NCBI RefSeq assembly: GCF_000316645.1
Contig: NC_019684.1
Location: 992,001-1,056,000 of the forward strand
Source: Nostoc sp. PCC 7524
GTDB taxonomy: Bacteria; Cyanobacteriota; Cyanobacteriia; Cyanobacteriales; Nostocaceae
Reading direction: 5' to 3'
Length of the DNA: 64,000 nt
The notes under the pieces were generated by a model. That model was not told the origin of the DNA, ran no database searches, and worked only from the letters and a program-made list of their open reading frames with translations. A program made the translations under genes and the position numbers. Every line of letters starts with the position of its first letter. Positions within the stretch are counted from its first letter, which is position 1. Positions 44,651 to 53,535 of this stretch are shown here, piece after piece.

Positions 44651-45727
44651 TTAGCGAGCTAAACCTTGGGCAGAAACTGCATCAATTGGTTTCATGAGGT
44701 ACAGTTTTAATAATTGCCAGCCACTGGAGACGTAAACTGGTAGCTTCTGGAAGAATTGCAAGAATTTCGGAGTGTTGGAGTTAGCGATCGCACTCAATTT
44801 TTCGTTATTCTTGATACATATATCCAAACGTTCGTAGAACTCTGGATTATCTACATCTAGAATTACTGGGAAGACTCTACCTGCTGTTTCGTTGGTCTTC
44901 TGAATTACATAGATGTCATATTCCCGCGCATCTAGACCAATGGAAGCGTAGAAGTCTTGACGCTGGATGTCATTGAGGTACATCGTCACAAATACTGACA
45001 ACAAGAAGAAGCGGCTCCAAAGTTTCGCTCTCCAGTCGTTCAACATTTGTGGCTGGGATTTCATGATGGCATCAAAGAAGTCACCATGACGGTTTTCATC
45101 CTGACACCAGTTTTCAAAGAACCGGAAAATTGGATAAATTCTGTCTTCAGGATGTGATTCTAAATGGCGGTAAATGGTGATGTAGCGCCAGTAACCAATC
45201 TTTTCAGAAAGATAGGTAGCGTAGAAAATAAATTTGGGTTTAAAGAAGGTGTAATTGCGGCTCTTGGTTAAAAACCCTAAGTCCAGAGACAAGTTAAAGT
45301 CGGACATCGCTTTGTTCAAAAAGCCCGCATGACGCGCTTCATCCCGTGACATCAGGTTAAAGCATTCTGCTAAAACAGGACTTTTATCTTTCAAACGACG
45401 ACCGAGTTCTTTGTATAGCAAAAAGCCAGAAAATTCTGCTGTACAAGACCGTTCTAGAAACTCCACGAACAAGCGGCGAGTTTCCCCATCAATGTGATCC
45501 CAGGATTGTTCAAACTCGGCATCCCGAACAAAGTGATGGCGGTTATAGTCAGCACGGAACTCTTCTAAAATGGCTCTTAACTCGTCTTCATTGACGGAGA
45601 TGTCCATCCGTGCCATCTCATCAAAGTCAGTGGTGTAAAACCGGGGTGTTAATAGAGTTTCTTTTGCCGGGACTTTAATCCCTGGCCGCATTTCTTCAAA
45701 GCCTGGCTTCTTTAGGGAATCTACCAT
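44651..45727 (-). CDS. acsF: Mg-protoporphyrin IX monomethyl ester oxidative cyclase (aerobic)
   Basis: 358 residues. This di-iron membrane-associated oxygenase forms the fifth ring of chlorophyll using oxygen. Carboxylate/His iron ligands are seen in [15 protein letters not shown] near 110, [14 protein letters not shown] near 142 and [14 protein letters not shown] near 207. The N-terminal [16 protein letters not shown] and [15 protein letters not shown] segments are highly characteristic of AcsF/ChlAI. Its presence marks an oxygenic phototroph. Monocistronic: it has a terminator downstream and a 418-bp upstream region with repeats. Confidence 0.97.
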   Translation of the reverse strand: MVDSLKKPGFEEMRPGIKVPAKETLLTPRFYTTDFDEMARMDISVNEDELRAILEEFRADYNRHHFVRDAEFEQSWDHIDGETRRLFVEFLERSCTAEFSGFLLYKELGRRLKDKSPVLAECFNLMSRDEARHAGFLNKAMSDFNLSLDLGFLTKSRNYTFFKPKFIFYATYLSEKIGYWRYITIYRHLESHPEDRIYPIFRFFENWCQDENRHGDFFDAIMKSQPQMLNDWRAKLWSRFFLLSVFVTMYLNDIQRQDFYASIGLDAREYDIYVIQKTNETAGRVFPVILDVDNPEFYERLDICIKNNEKLSAIANSNTPKFLQFFQKLPVYVSSGWQLLKLYLMKPIDAVSAQGLAR

Positions 45728-45959
45728 GTCCTAATTGCAATGAGTGTTTTTATTATCTTGACTACGCCAACAAAAGCACAAGATGTGCGATCGCACGACG
45801 CAACAGCCAACAATAATTAATTTGTATAAATTTCAGTCTACCAAGGTGCAGAGGGAAACTGGTAGGCAAAACGTTAAGAGTTGCAACAAAAATTCAACAA
45901 TATTCCATAGTCCATAGTCATGAGGTCTTGGCTATGAGTTACTTTCCCCATATCTCCCA

Positions 45960-45994
45960 CCCTACGGGTAGGCTTACGCCATCGTAAGAGAAGC
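45960..45994. repeat. small dispersed repeat (SDR), copy B
   Basis: The inverted counterpart of the repeat at 10005-10042: CCCTACGGGTAGGCT then TACGCCATCGTAAGAGAAGC. Confidence 0.8.
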
Positions 45995-46004
45995 AAGCTA
46001 CATC

Positions 46005-46033
46005 TTCCCCCACTCCCCACTCCCCACTCCCCA
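46005..46033. repeat. heptanucleotide STRR
   Basis: Three to four CCCCACT units in tandem. Confidence 0.85.
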
Positions 46034-46145
46034 GACAGTAAAATTGAAATTATGACTCTCCAGTTCTAGCAAGCTGCTGTGAAACAAAACGGTAGGGAAA
46101 TAGCATCTCAGTAAACAAGCGTGAATCCAAGGGGTTGTCCACAAA

Positions 46146-46643
46146 ATGGCTGTTGACAAGAATCAGCATCAAGACCGTATGCTTGTGTCTTATATTTTGA
46201 GTGCAGCGTTCTTTTTTGGTCTAGGGGGACTGCATCGACTCTACAATGGCAAAATCGGTACTGGCTTGTTGTGGCTAGTAACTGGGGGTGTCTTTGGTAT
46301 TGGGCAGTTTGTGGATTTGTTTCTAATACCTGGGATGGTAGATGAATATGAACAGCAATTGCGGCTCAAAGCTGGTGTATCTCCCTTGGGTGTACCTGTG
46401 AATCACCCCATAACTACTTCCCAAGTCCAGCCTCTGACCGGCAGCCAACTTATGGTGAAATTAATTGAAGTTGCAGAAAGCAAAGGTGGTAGCTTGACTG
46501 TGACTCAAGGTGTAAAAGCAACAGGAGCTAGTTTTGCGGCAGTTGAGGCGGCGTTAAAAGAAATGCTCAAATCAGGTTACGTCAAAATAGACAACGACCC
46601 CATTACTGGAGCCGTTACCTACTATTTCCATGAGTTGAATTAA
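46146..46643 (+). CDS. TM2-domain protein with C-terminal winged-helix-like region
   Basis: 165 residues. An N-terminal TM2 domain (about 10-65) has two helices joined by a turn: [28 protein letters not shown] and [24 protein letters not shown]. The glycine-rich GLHRLYNGK turn is typical. The C-terminal 75 residues are soluble and look like a small helical/winged-helix domain ([19 protein letters not shown], then [16 protein letters not shown]). The function is unknown. The 3' end overlaps by 4 bp the end of the convergent DUF2996 gene. Confidence 0.82.
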   Translation: MAVDKNQHQDRMLVSYILSAAFFFGLGGLHRLYNGKIGTGLLWLVTGGVFGIGQFVDLFLIPGMVDEYEQQLRLKAGVSPLGVPVNHPITTSQVQPLTGSQLMVKLIEVAESKGGSLTVTQGVKATGASFAAVEAALKEMLKSGYVKIDNDPITGAVTYYFHELN

Positions 46644-47254
46644 TTTCTACCCAGCCACTTTTGGCCGTTTAAACGATACACTAACCGAGACACCAACATA
46701 TCCAGTGTAATTTTCCGCTCGTCGATGAGAAATGACTCAAGGGTGCTGGGCCTTTTGCCTTCGTTACAAGAAAAGCCTTTTTTACCTTGGATATCTTCAT
46801 CGGGGAAATAAACGTTAAACTGGCGCTGACCGTTTTGCCAACTACCAATCACCTGCCAGCATTCTTCGGCTGACTGAAAACCAGCAATAGGCAGCTTCTG
46901 CTTGGCAAAAGATAATTGTAAATCTTTTACCCCTTCTTGTGCGATCGCCTTTTGCAAAGCTGGCAAGTAGTCTTGCTCCATAAACTCTACAAATGGCTTA
47001 TCTTCCACAGATGGAGCCTTTTCTTTTTTCGCGGCGGCAGGTTTGGCGGCGGCGGGTTTGGCTTCTTGGGTAGCAGCATTGGGGTTAGTTTTGGGGTTCG
47101 CTGCTTTGGGATCTGGTGTGTTAGCAGTAGGAATATCGGTTGCTACTGGTTCGCTGGTACTGGGAGCGTTTGCTGCTGAGACAGTAGGAGCTTTTTTGTC
47201 AACAGTGCTAGGAATAGCATCTCCCGCTTGATTTTGATTGGTTTCGTCTGCCAT
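46640..47254 (-). CDS. DUF2996 protein
   Basis: 204 residues: a long low-complexity N-terminus rich in Ala, Pro, Thr and Lys (about 1-85, with [15 protein letters not shown]) and a conserved C-terminal domain (about 86-204: [74 protein letters not shown]) that matches the cyanobacterial/plastid DUF2996 family. Some relatives have been linked to photosystem or ATP synthase assembly, which I cannot verify here. It overlaps the TM2 gene by 4 bp, tail to tail. Confidence 0.82.
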   Translation of the reverse strand: MADETNQNQAGDAIPSTVDKKAPTVSAANAPSTSEPVATDIPTANTPDPKAANPKTNPNAATQEAKPAAAKPAAAKKEKAPSVEDKPFVEFMEQDYLPALQKAIAQEGVKDLQLSFAKQKLPIAGFQSAEECWQVIGSWQNGQRQFNVYFPDEDIQGKKGFSCNEGKRPSTLESFLIDERKITLDMLVSRLVYRLNGQKWLGRN

Positions 47255-47486
47255 TACTCAGGTCAATCCTTATATCTAGCTTTTAGAGCTTCGCTCACCT
47301 TTAATTAGTAAGTTATTTTCATTTTTACACAGAAGAGTGAGTCAATAATCAATAGATAAATAGATAAAACCCTATACTTCATCGCTAACAATCATGATGT
47401 TATTGCTAGATAAATTTGTATTGATTAGTACCCTTTATTGAATTATTTTCTAATTTTAATATTCCAGGAATTTATAGGCTTTATTC

Positions 47487-48119
47487 TCATTCCCCATTCC
47501 CTGACTTCGCACAATTCACAATTAAATGAGTTAAGGCATCAATCAGGCGATCGCTCTCCATTGGCATAATATTTTTACCGTGCATAATCTCTTGGGTAAT
47601 CACAAAATGCACCAACGACCCAATCAAAATCCTCGCAGTCGCCTCTGGATCGGGAATATTCAGTTCGGAACGGGAAGCCAGATATTTACTAATAGTTTCT
47701 ATCGCTGGTTTGGCAATGCTACCAATAAAAACCTGCGCTAACTCTGGAAACCGCGCCGACTCCCCCATCAACAATCGCTCAAATGATTGATATTCTGGAT
47801 CATTCATCATTTGATTCAATGTGGTTTTTGCTAGGAGCCGCAGCACTATATAGGGTTCTCCCTGTAAAGGTTGTGTCCCCAAAATCAGCTGAAACCGCTT
47901 TCTGGCTAATCTTTCTATCAAAGCTCTAAACAGTCCTTCCTTATCTTGAAAGTGGCTGTAAACTGTGGCTTTGGAAACTCCTGCCGCTTCCGCTACTTTA
48001 TCCATACTCGTAGCCGCATAGCCATTGGCTAAAAATTGCTGCATCGCTCCTTGCAGAATTTTTTCAACTTTATCTGTAGAATTTGAGCGGTCTGTTTCCC
48101 CAGTTTTAGGGCGTGCCAT
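47487..48119 (-). CDS. TetR-family repressor of the divergent devBCA genes
   Basis: 210 residues. The N-terminal helix-turn-helix (about 18-62) reads ILQGAMQQFLANGYAATSMDKVAEAAGVSKATVYSHFQDKEGLF in the classical TetR pattern; the C-terminal ~150 residues form the ligand-binding and dimer region (family TetR_C, with LLMGESARFPELAQVF near 115). It is divergent from devB, and an operator-like palindrome lies in the promoter between them. TetR regulators beside HlyD/ABC exporters typically sense a compound carried by the pump. Confidence 0.92.
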   Translation of the reverse strand: MARPKTGETDRSNSTDKVEKILQGAMQQFLANGYAATSMDKVAEAAGVSKATVYSHFQDKEGLFRALIERLARKRFQLILGTQPLQGEPYIVLRLLAKTTLNQMMNDPEYQSFERLLMGESARFPELAQVFIGSIAKPAIETISKYLASRSELNIPDPEATARILIGSLVHFVITQEIMHGKNIMPMESDRLIDALTHLIVNCAKSGNGE

Positions 48120-48146
48120 GTGTTAATAATTCCTCTTGAGTGGCGC

Positions 48147-48200
48147 TTGACTAAACTACTCGGTTTAGTATAATCATATTATAAGACTATACAGTTTAGT
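48147..48200 (+). promoter_or_regulatory. devB promoter with embedded TetR operator
   Basis: -35 TTGACT at 48147-48152, a 16-bp spacer and -10 TATAAT at 48169-48174. Between and overlapping them is the perfect palindrome ACTAAAC-N6-GTTTAGT (48150-48169). A weaker related site, ACTATACAGTTTAGT, follows at 48186-48200, just past the expected transcription start. Repressor bound here would block the polymerase directly. Confidence 0.8.
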
Positions 48201-48397
48201 TTTGTATATATCAGTTCAGACATCGAACAGGTATTAAGCATATAAGAGTAGCTGTATCAGTTATCAATGATTCAGTTATAAACCCAGCAAATGTTCACAA
48301 ATAACTGTTTGTTGATAACTGTCAAAAGTTCGTCAGGACATTTACCAAAATCCGATTTGAGTCAGCGAATAGGGAATTGCTACAAAGGTATGCGATT

Positions 48398-49594
48398 GTG
48401 CAGAATTCAAAGCTAGACCGTTCAATTTCCCCGCCATCAATTTTACGTCCAGCGATTTTTTTAGCTATTTTTGTATCTTTTGCTGTCATAGGAATCAGTG
48501 TTTATATAACATTAAAATTTCGGGAAGCATCTAATCAGAAGGTACAAGCACAAACAACATTAATACCAGAGCTAAAAACGGTGACAGCCTTGGGACGGAT
48601 TGAGCCAAGGGGAAGAGTCATTAAACTTTCTGCGACTACATCTAGTGAAGGCAGTCGGGTAGAGCAATTATTAGTTCAGGAGGGAGACAGGGTAAAAACT
48701 GGACAGTTAATCGCCATTTTGGATAGTCGTGACAGATTAGAAGCAGCTTTAAAAGAAACCCAGGAACAAGTAAAAGTAGCACAGGCAAACCTCAACCGTA
48801 CCAAAGCTGGAGCCAAACGGGGAGAAGTGGTTGCCCAACAAGCCACAATAGCCCGTTTAGAAGCAGAAGCGCAAGGTGAGATAGCAGCTCAGACAGCTAC
48901 TGTAGCGCGACTGAAAGCCGAAGTGCAGAATGCCCAAGTAGAAGAGCAACGCTATCAAGCACTGTATGAACAGGGGGCAATCTCCGCTTCTCAACGCGAT
49001 AGCAAGCGGTTGACCTTAGAAACCACCCAAAAAGACCTGCAAGAAGCCCAAGCACAGTGGCAGCGTATTTATGTAAGTAGCCAGAAAAATCTCCAAGCAG
49101 CCAAAGCCACCTTAGAGCAAATTACCGAAGTTCGGGGTGTAGATGTCGCAGCCGCCGAAGCCGAAGTTAATCGTGCCATAGCAGCGATGAACCAAGCTAA
49201 AGTCAATCTTACCCAAGCTTACGTGCGATCGCCCCAAGATGGACAAGTATTTGAAATTCACAGCCGCCCTGGAGAATTAATTTCCAACGATGGCATTGCT
49301 GATATTGGACAAACCAGCCAAATGTACGTTATCGCCGAAGTTTACGAAAGCGACATCAGCAAAATCAAACCAGGGCAACAAGTGCGAGTCATCGGTGATT
49401 ATCTACCCATTGAAATGCAGGGAATAGTTGAGCGTAAAGGTTTACAGATACGCCGTCAAACCGTAGTTAACACAGATCCTTCCAGCAACATTGACAACCG
49501 AGTCGTAGAAGTCCAAATCCGCCTAGATTCTGCCTCCAGTCAAAAAGCTGCCGACTTAACCAATATGCAAGTTAAAGCAGTAATTGAGTTGTGA
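48398..49594 (+). CDS. devB: DevB-type membrane fusion protein (HlyD family)
   Basis: About 398 residues from the GTG at 48398, which has AAAGG about 10 bp upstream; a TTG at 48377 is the alternative. The parts are a short cytosolic tail, one membrane helix (about 20-40, ILRPAIFLAIFVSFAVIGISVYI), a lipoyl half (GRIEPRGRVIKLSATTSSEGSRVEQLLVQEGDRVKTGQ), a long helical hairpin (about 110-250, Ala/Gln-rich) and a beta-barrel (VRSPQDGQVFEIHSRPGELI, then YVIAEVYESDISKIKPGQQV). It is the periplasmic adaptor of a DevBCA exporter, the type that moves heterocyst glycolipids with TolC, but cyanobacteria have several paralogues with other cargos. Confidence 0.9.
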   Translation: MQNSKLDRSISPPSILRPAIFLAIFVSFAVIGISVYITLKFREASNQKVQAQTTLIPELKTVTALGRIEPRGRVIKLSATTSSEGSRVEQLLVQEGDRVKTGQLIAILDSRDRLEAALKETQEQVKVAQANLNRTKAGAKRGEVVAQQATIARLEAEAQGEIAAQTATVARLKAEVQNAQVEEQRYQALYEQGAISASQRDSKRLTLETTQKDLQEAQAQWQRIYVSSQKNLQAAKATLEQITEVRGVDVAAAEAEVNRAIAAMNQAKVNLTQAYVRSPQDGQVFEIHSRPGELISNDGIADIGQTSQMYVIAEVYESDISKIKPGQQVRVIGDYLPIEMQGIVERKGLQIRRQTVVNTDPSSNIDNRVVEVQIRLDSASSQKAADLTNMQVKAVIEL

Positions 49595-49636
49595 AGCAGA
49601 AAGAGGAAGCAGGAAAGACAAGGAAGAATTTTTTTC

Positions 49637-49699
49637 CAATCCCCAGTCCCCAATCCCCAGTCCCCAATCCCCAGTCCCCAATCCCCAATCCCCAATCCC
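49637..49699. repeat. heptanucleotide STRR between devB and devC
   Basis: About nine tandem 7-bp units of CCCCAAT and CCCCAGT ending directly at the devC start codon, so the repeat occupies the position of the ribosome-binding site. Confidence 0.9.
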
Positions 49700-50866
49700 A
49701 TGTTCCAACAATTACGACGGCGAACACCATTAGGTTGGCTGCAACTTAGTCATGAAAAAAGTCGGCTATTAGTGGCATTGTCAGGTATTGCCTTTGCTGA
49801 CTTACTGATGTTTATGCAGCTAGGATTTCAAGCGGCGTTGTATGACAGTAACACTCAACTACATCGCAGTTTGCAAGCAGATATTATTCTCATCGGTTCC
49901 CAAACCCGTAACCTGCAACGCATCTCTACCTTTTCTCGCCGACGACTATATCAAGCAATGGATGTACCAGGGGTAAAATCGGCTGAGGCCATGTATGTGA
50001 GTAACATGGTTTGGAAAAATCCCCAAACCCGCCGCGACACAGAAATTTTAGTAATTGGGATTAATCCCAATAAACCTGCTGTTGATTTTCCCGAAGTTAA
50101 CCAAAAGCTATCAGAAATTAAGTTACCGGATACAGTTTTATTTGACCGTGCTGCTAGAGGAGATTACCAAGAAACCATTGCTCAACTAGAACAAGGTCAA
50201 ATTGTCAAAACAGAACTAGAAAGACGGACTGTAACGATTAATGGTCTATTTAGATTAGGTGCTTCCTTTGGTGCTGATGGTACTCTGATTACCAGTGATC
50301 AGAATTTCTTGCGCTTTTTTCCCCGACAACAAGCTGCTAATGTCAGTGTGGGTTTAATTCAGTTACAGCCTGGGGTAAATCACCAAGAAGTAAAAGCCGC
50401 ATTACAAGCACGTTTATCACAAGATGTCAAGGTTTTAACCCATCGAGAATTTATTGAATTTGAAAATAACTTTTGGCGTACCAACTCCCCCATAGGATTC
50501 ATTTTTAGTATTGGTGTATCAATGGGCTTTGTAGTCGGTGTGATTATCGTTTATCAAGTCCTATCAACAGATGTCAATGCTCACCTCAGAGAATATGCCA
50601 CCTTCAAAGCTATTGGATATCGCCATTACTATTTACTGGGTGTGGTTTTTGAAGAAGCATTGATTTTAGCATTGTTAGGCTTTTTACCAGGGTTAGCAGT
50701 CTCTCTAGGACTTTATCAATTAACACGTAGCGCCACTAACCTACCCATGTATATGACACTCATGCGGGCGTTACAAGTATTAGTTCTAACTATTATTATG
50801 TGTACAATTTCGGGAGCGATCGCCACCCGTAAACTCCAAGCCGCCGATCCCGCAGATATGTTTTAG
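49700..50866 (+). CDS. devC: DevC-type permease (MacB/FtsX-like)
   Basis: 388 residues. N-terminal RTPLGWLQLSHEKSRLLVALSGIAFADLLMFMQLG (about 7-42) with the first helix is a DevC hallmark; a periplasmic domain (about 50-260) and three C-terminal helices (about 272-295, 318-342, 360-380) follow. DevC is the inner-membrane permease of the tripartite DevBCA exporter, fuelled by DevA. The start ATG is preceded only by a heptanucleotide tandem repeat, without a Shine-Dalgarno motif. Confidence 0.93.
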   Translation: MFQQLRRRTPLGWLQLSHEKSRLLVALSGIAFADLLMFMQLGFQAALYDSNTQLHRSLQADIILIGSQTRNLQRISTFSRRRLYQAMDVPGVKSAEAMYVSNMVWKNPQTRRDTEILVIGINPNKPAVDFPEVNQKLSEIKLPDTVLFDRAARGDYQETIAQLEQGQIVKTELERRTVTINGLFRLGASFGADGTLITSDQNFLRFFPRQQAANVSVGLIQLQPGVNHQEVKAALQARLSQDVKVLTHREFIEFENNFWRTNSPIGFIFSIGVSMGFVVGVIIVYQVLSTDVNAHLREYATFKAIGYRHYYLLGVVFEEALILALLGFLPGLAVSLGLYQLTRSATNLPMYMTLMRALQVLVLTIIMCTISGAIATRKLQAADPADMF

Positions 50867-50900
50867 ACAAGAGAGAAGGGGGAGACAAGGTAGATTTTAT

Positions 50901-50950
50901 CCCAATCCCCAATCCCCAATCCCCAATACCCAATACCCAATACCCAATCC
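50901..50950. repeat. heptanucleotide STRR between devC and devA
   Basis: Tandem CCCCAAT units passing into ACCCAAT units, filling the 90-bp gap before devA. Confidence 0.88.
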
Positions 50951-50956
50951 CTCACC

Positions 50957-51652
50957 ATGTTCACCATCATTTCCATTCGGAATCTTGATCACTACTTTGG
51001 CAATGGTTCATTGCGTAAGCAAGTTTTATTTAATATCAATTTAGAAATTAACAAAGGTGAAATAGTGATTTTGACAGGGCCTTCTGGTTCTGGTAAAACT
51101 ACCTTACTTACCTTAGTAGGTGGATTGCGTTCTGCCCAATCTGGTAGTTTAAAAGTATTGGGTAGAGAACTCCGTGGTGCGAATGCAGAAAAATTAGTCC
51201 AGGCGCGACGCAATAACGGCTATATTTTTCAATCCCATAACTTGCACGGTAGTTTAACAGCAGTGCAGAATGTCAGAGTTGGTTTAGAATTGCACCAGCA
51301 TATTGGAATAGAAGATATAGAAACTCGTGCAGTACAGATTTTAGAGCAAGTCGGGTTAGGAAGTCGCCTACATTATTATCCCAGTCAACTGTCAGGAGGG
51401 CAAAAACAACGTGTGGCGATCGCCCGTGCTTTAGTCAGCCATCCCCAAATTGTCTTAGCAGATGAACCGACAGCCGCCTTAGATAGTCAATCTGGTCGAG
51501 ATGTGGTTAACTTAATGCAAAAACTCGCCAAAGAACAAGGCTGTACAATCCTGATGGTGACTCATGACAACCGCATTCTCGATATTGCCGATCGCATTGT
51601 ACAGATGGAAGATGGCAAGTTAGTTAATGGGACTCTGGCTAAAATCGGCTAA
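50957..51652 (+). CDS. devA: DevA-type ABC ATPase
   Basis: 231 residues. Walker A GPSGSGKTTLLTL near 38-50, the signature LSGGQKQRVAIARAL near 142-156, Walker B IVLADEPTAALD near 162-173, the H-loop MVTHD near 196-200. A LolD/MacB-like ATPase dedicated to the DevC permease. It is the last gene of the devBCA operon. Confidence 0.94.
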   Translation: MFTIISIRNLDHYFGNGSLRKQVLFNINLEINKGEIVILTGPSGSGKTTLLTLVGGLRSAQSGSLKVLGRELRGANAEKLVQARRNNGYIFQSHNLHGSLTAVQNVRVGLELHQHIGIEDIETRAVQILEQVGLGSRLHYYPSQLSGGQKQRVAIARALVSHPQIVLADEPTAALDSQSGRDVVNLMQKLAKEQGCTILMVTHDNRILDIADRIVQMEDGKLVNGTLAKIG

Positions 51653-51763
51653 GGGAATACCAAACAATAAATTATCCAGAATTGACGGTTTAGTAGGGTG
51701 CTTCAGTGTCAAAAAACCTAACTACACCGAGAAATTATTTAATAGTCTATGGTTACAGTCCAT

Positions 51764-51786
51764 AAAAAAAGGTAGGAAGACCTACC
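51764..51786 (-). terminator. stem-loop with T-run on the minus strand
   Basis: GGTAGG-TCTT-CCTACC followed by seven T on the minus strand. It could end transcription coming from the response-regulator gene about 700 bp away, or act on both strands, as an outer GGTTA/TAACC pair extends the stem. Confidence 0.35.
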
Positions 51787-51844
51787 TCATAACCCAAAAA
51801 AAGCATTTTGTAACCAAATACATCCTTAAATATCGCAGAGAGTT

Positions 51845-52000
51845 ATGGCGGAAATATTACAAAATTACGTCAAGTGTGTGGAGAAGTTGGGGCGGCTGCT
51901 TATTACCCTCAGCCAAGAAAATCGCAAAGCTTGGCAGCAAGCTCTAAATCTGCAACCTGCACAACAGCATTGGGCTAAGATTACGAGTCGTGATGCGTAA
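51845..52000 (+). CDS. small hypothetical protein (51 aa)
   Basis: ATG at 51845 to TAA at 51998-52000, encoding MAEILQNYVKCVEKLGRLL... ending KITSRDA. The composition is protein-like (amphipathic, many Gln), and the frame ends cleanly, but there is no recognised family and no clear ribosome-binding site. It may be a fragment of a larger gene. Confidence 0.3.
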   Translation: MAEILQNYVKCVEKLGRLLITLSQENRKAWQQALNLQPAQQHWAKITSRDA

Positions 52001-52079
52001 AGCCCCCGTCATTTATGCTCTTATTTTGGTCACGGTATTGTTTAAACTACTAAATTAATACCTAAAAGGTTAAAATTCC

Positions 52080-52526
52080 ATGAGTGATGCACAGGCCTTG
52101 CGTTTATTCGGCTCTATATTCACTGGCATTGGCAGTATATTGACTGTTACAGGTATCGTAATCGGCTTCAAGACTCGTTCCTTTGTAGCTACATCTGTAA
52201 CCACCCAAGGAACTGTTATCGATTTAATACGACGTTCATCCAGTAGTAGCTCCAGTAGCAGTAAAAGTTATCTCTACTATCCGGTAGTAAGATTTACTCC
52301 ATCTTCTGGTGATCCCATCACATTTGAAGTCAATTCAGGTAGCAGTTCACCAGAATTCACTAAAGATCAGCAGGTTGAAGTGCTATACAATCCGCAAAAT
52401 CCAGATTCTGCCATGATCAATACTTGGTCTAATCTATGGCTTCTACCTGTGGTGTTTATAGCTATGGGGTCACTTTTTATCGTGATTGGAGGAGTTGCAT
52501 TAGTAAACTCTTTCTCTCCTGTCTAA
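52080..52526 (+). CDS. DUF3592 membrane protein
   Basis: 148 residues. A membrane helix near residues 10-30 (IFTGIGSILTVTGIVIG), an extracytosolic domain with TQGTVIDLI, a run of serines (IRRSSSSSSSSSKSY, encoded by AGT/AGC repeats), YPVVRFTPSSGDPITFEV and VEVLYNPQNPDSAMI, then a second helix (about 122-142). The VTTQGTVIDL...YYPVVRF...VLYNPQNP order is the DUF3592 pattern. The function is unknown. Its 3' end overlaps the convergent response-regulator gene by 27 bp. Confidence 0.8.
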   Translation: MSDAQALRLFGSIFTGIGSILTVTGIVIGFKTRSFVATSVTTQGTVIDLIRRSSSSSSSSSKSYLYYPVVRFTPSSGDPITFEVNSGSSSPEFTKDQQVEVLYNPQNPDSAMINTWSNLWLLPVVFIAMGSLFIVIGGVALVNSFSPV

Positions 52527-53360
52527 ATTTTCAGTAACCTGGAACTCTGCAACACCCTCTTTATTCTTGTAATCCAAACGCCAAGCATGGGGAGGTAAGC
52601 CGTGGTGTTGACGAAACTGACGAGAAAAATGACAGACGTGTTGATAACCTAATAACTTAGCAATTTGTTCTACTGTCTCCTCAGTGTTTTGGAGTAAGCG
52701 ACGAGCTTCTACCATCCGACGTTTCACAATCCAGTTATTGATAGTCTCCCCTGTCTGCTTCGCAACTCGATTAGTTAAATATGCAGGTGAGTAACCAACG
52801 GCTGCGGCTACATCACACAGAGTAATTCCTTGATGAAAATAAGCTTCTATAAACTCGAAGACTTCTTGTAGTTGGGGAATCGAGGGGAAAATTGATTGAG
52901 AATCAACAGAGGTATTGGGTGAAGGTTCTGCTGGTGGTAGTTTCTGCAACTTATTCTGACACCAGTTTTGCAGAGATGTTTGCTTTCTTAACCGAGAAGC
53001 GATCGCTCTGAGTAATTCATCTAGGGTTGAGGGTTTGGTAATATAATCGTCTGCCCCCAATTCCATCCCTTGGCGAAGATTTGCCCTAGTGTCGCTACCA
53101 GTCAGGAAAATAAAAGGAATCCCTGCTGTATAAGGATTTTGGCGTAGTGTATTGAGAACAGTGTAACCATCAATATGAGGCATGATGATATCGCAAACTA
53201 CTATGTCGGGTAAATGCTCTTGAGCCTTTTGAATACCTACTAAACCATTCTCAGCACTTATGGTGTCAAAACCTTCAAACTTTAGCCCATTTAAATAAAG
53301 ATTGCGGGTAACAGCATCATCTTCAATAACCAGAATTTTTTGTAATGTTTCGTGCATCAT
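52500..53360 (-). CDS. response regulator with AraC-type DNA-binding domain (scytonemin regulator)
   Basis: About 286 residues from the ATG at 53360 or 53357. The receiver domain has VIEDD, the phospho-Asp in IVVCDIIMPHIDG near 55 and the Lys in DDYITKPST near 105. The C-terminal AraC domain (about 175-285) has LCDVAAAVGYSPAYLTNRVAKQTG and IAKLLGYQHVCHFSRQFRQHHGLPP, its two helix-turn-helices. The gene follows the PAS-histidine kinase on the same strand, and both are divergent from scyA. The same arrangement precedes scyABC in Nostoc punctiforme, where the pair is reported to control the cluster in response to UV-A. Confidence 0.88.
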   Translation of the reverse strand: MMHETLQKILVIEDDAVTRNLYLNGLKFEGFDTISAENGLVGIQKAQEHLPDIVVCDIIMPHIDGYTVLNTLRQNPYTAGIPFIFLTGSDTRANLRQGMELGADDYITKPSTLDELLRAIASRLRKQTSLQNWCQNKLQKLPPAEPSPNTSVDSQSIFPSIPQLQEVFEFIEAYFHQGITLCDVAAAVGYSPAYLTNRVAKQTGETINNWIVKRRMVEARRLLQNTEETVEQIAKLLGYQHVCHFSRQFRQHHGLPPHAWRLDYKNKEGVAEFQVTENLDRRERVY

Positions 53361-53535
53361 TTTTCTGTGAGTATGACTTTCAACAAAGAACACTTACCAA
53401 ACTCTGTATTAACTGTTAGATCAGAATGAATCAATTCAAAATTTAAAATACCCTACGGGAAGGTAAGTCTACAAAATTCGGAATAAAAGTAATTACTAAA
53501 CTCCTAGTTATAGATATTAAAGTGTGAGCATTCAA

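Larger units (their letters stand above)
45728..46145. other. upstream region of acsF with repeats
   Basis: 418 bp between divergent acsF and the TM2-protein gene. It contains the inverted copy of the small dispersed repeat (45960-45994), a heptanucleotide STRR (46005-46033) and a HIP1 site near 45788. No coding sequence was seen. Confidence 0.6.
51653..52079. other. spacer after devA
   Basis: 427 bp. It holds a partial, diverged half of the 63-bp hairpin repeat (TAGGGTGCTTCAGTGT near 51692), a stem-loop (51764-51786) and one small possible gene (51845-52000). No other feature was seen. Confidence 0.5.

Noticed and set aside
51627..51947. 106-codon frame overlapping the end of devA
   Set aside because: It overlaps devA in another frame, has an atypical composition and runs through a repeat remnant and a stem-loop.
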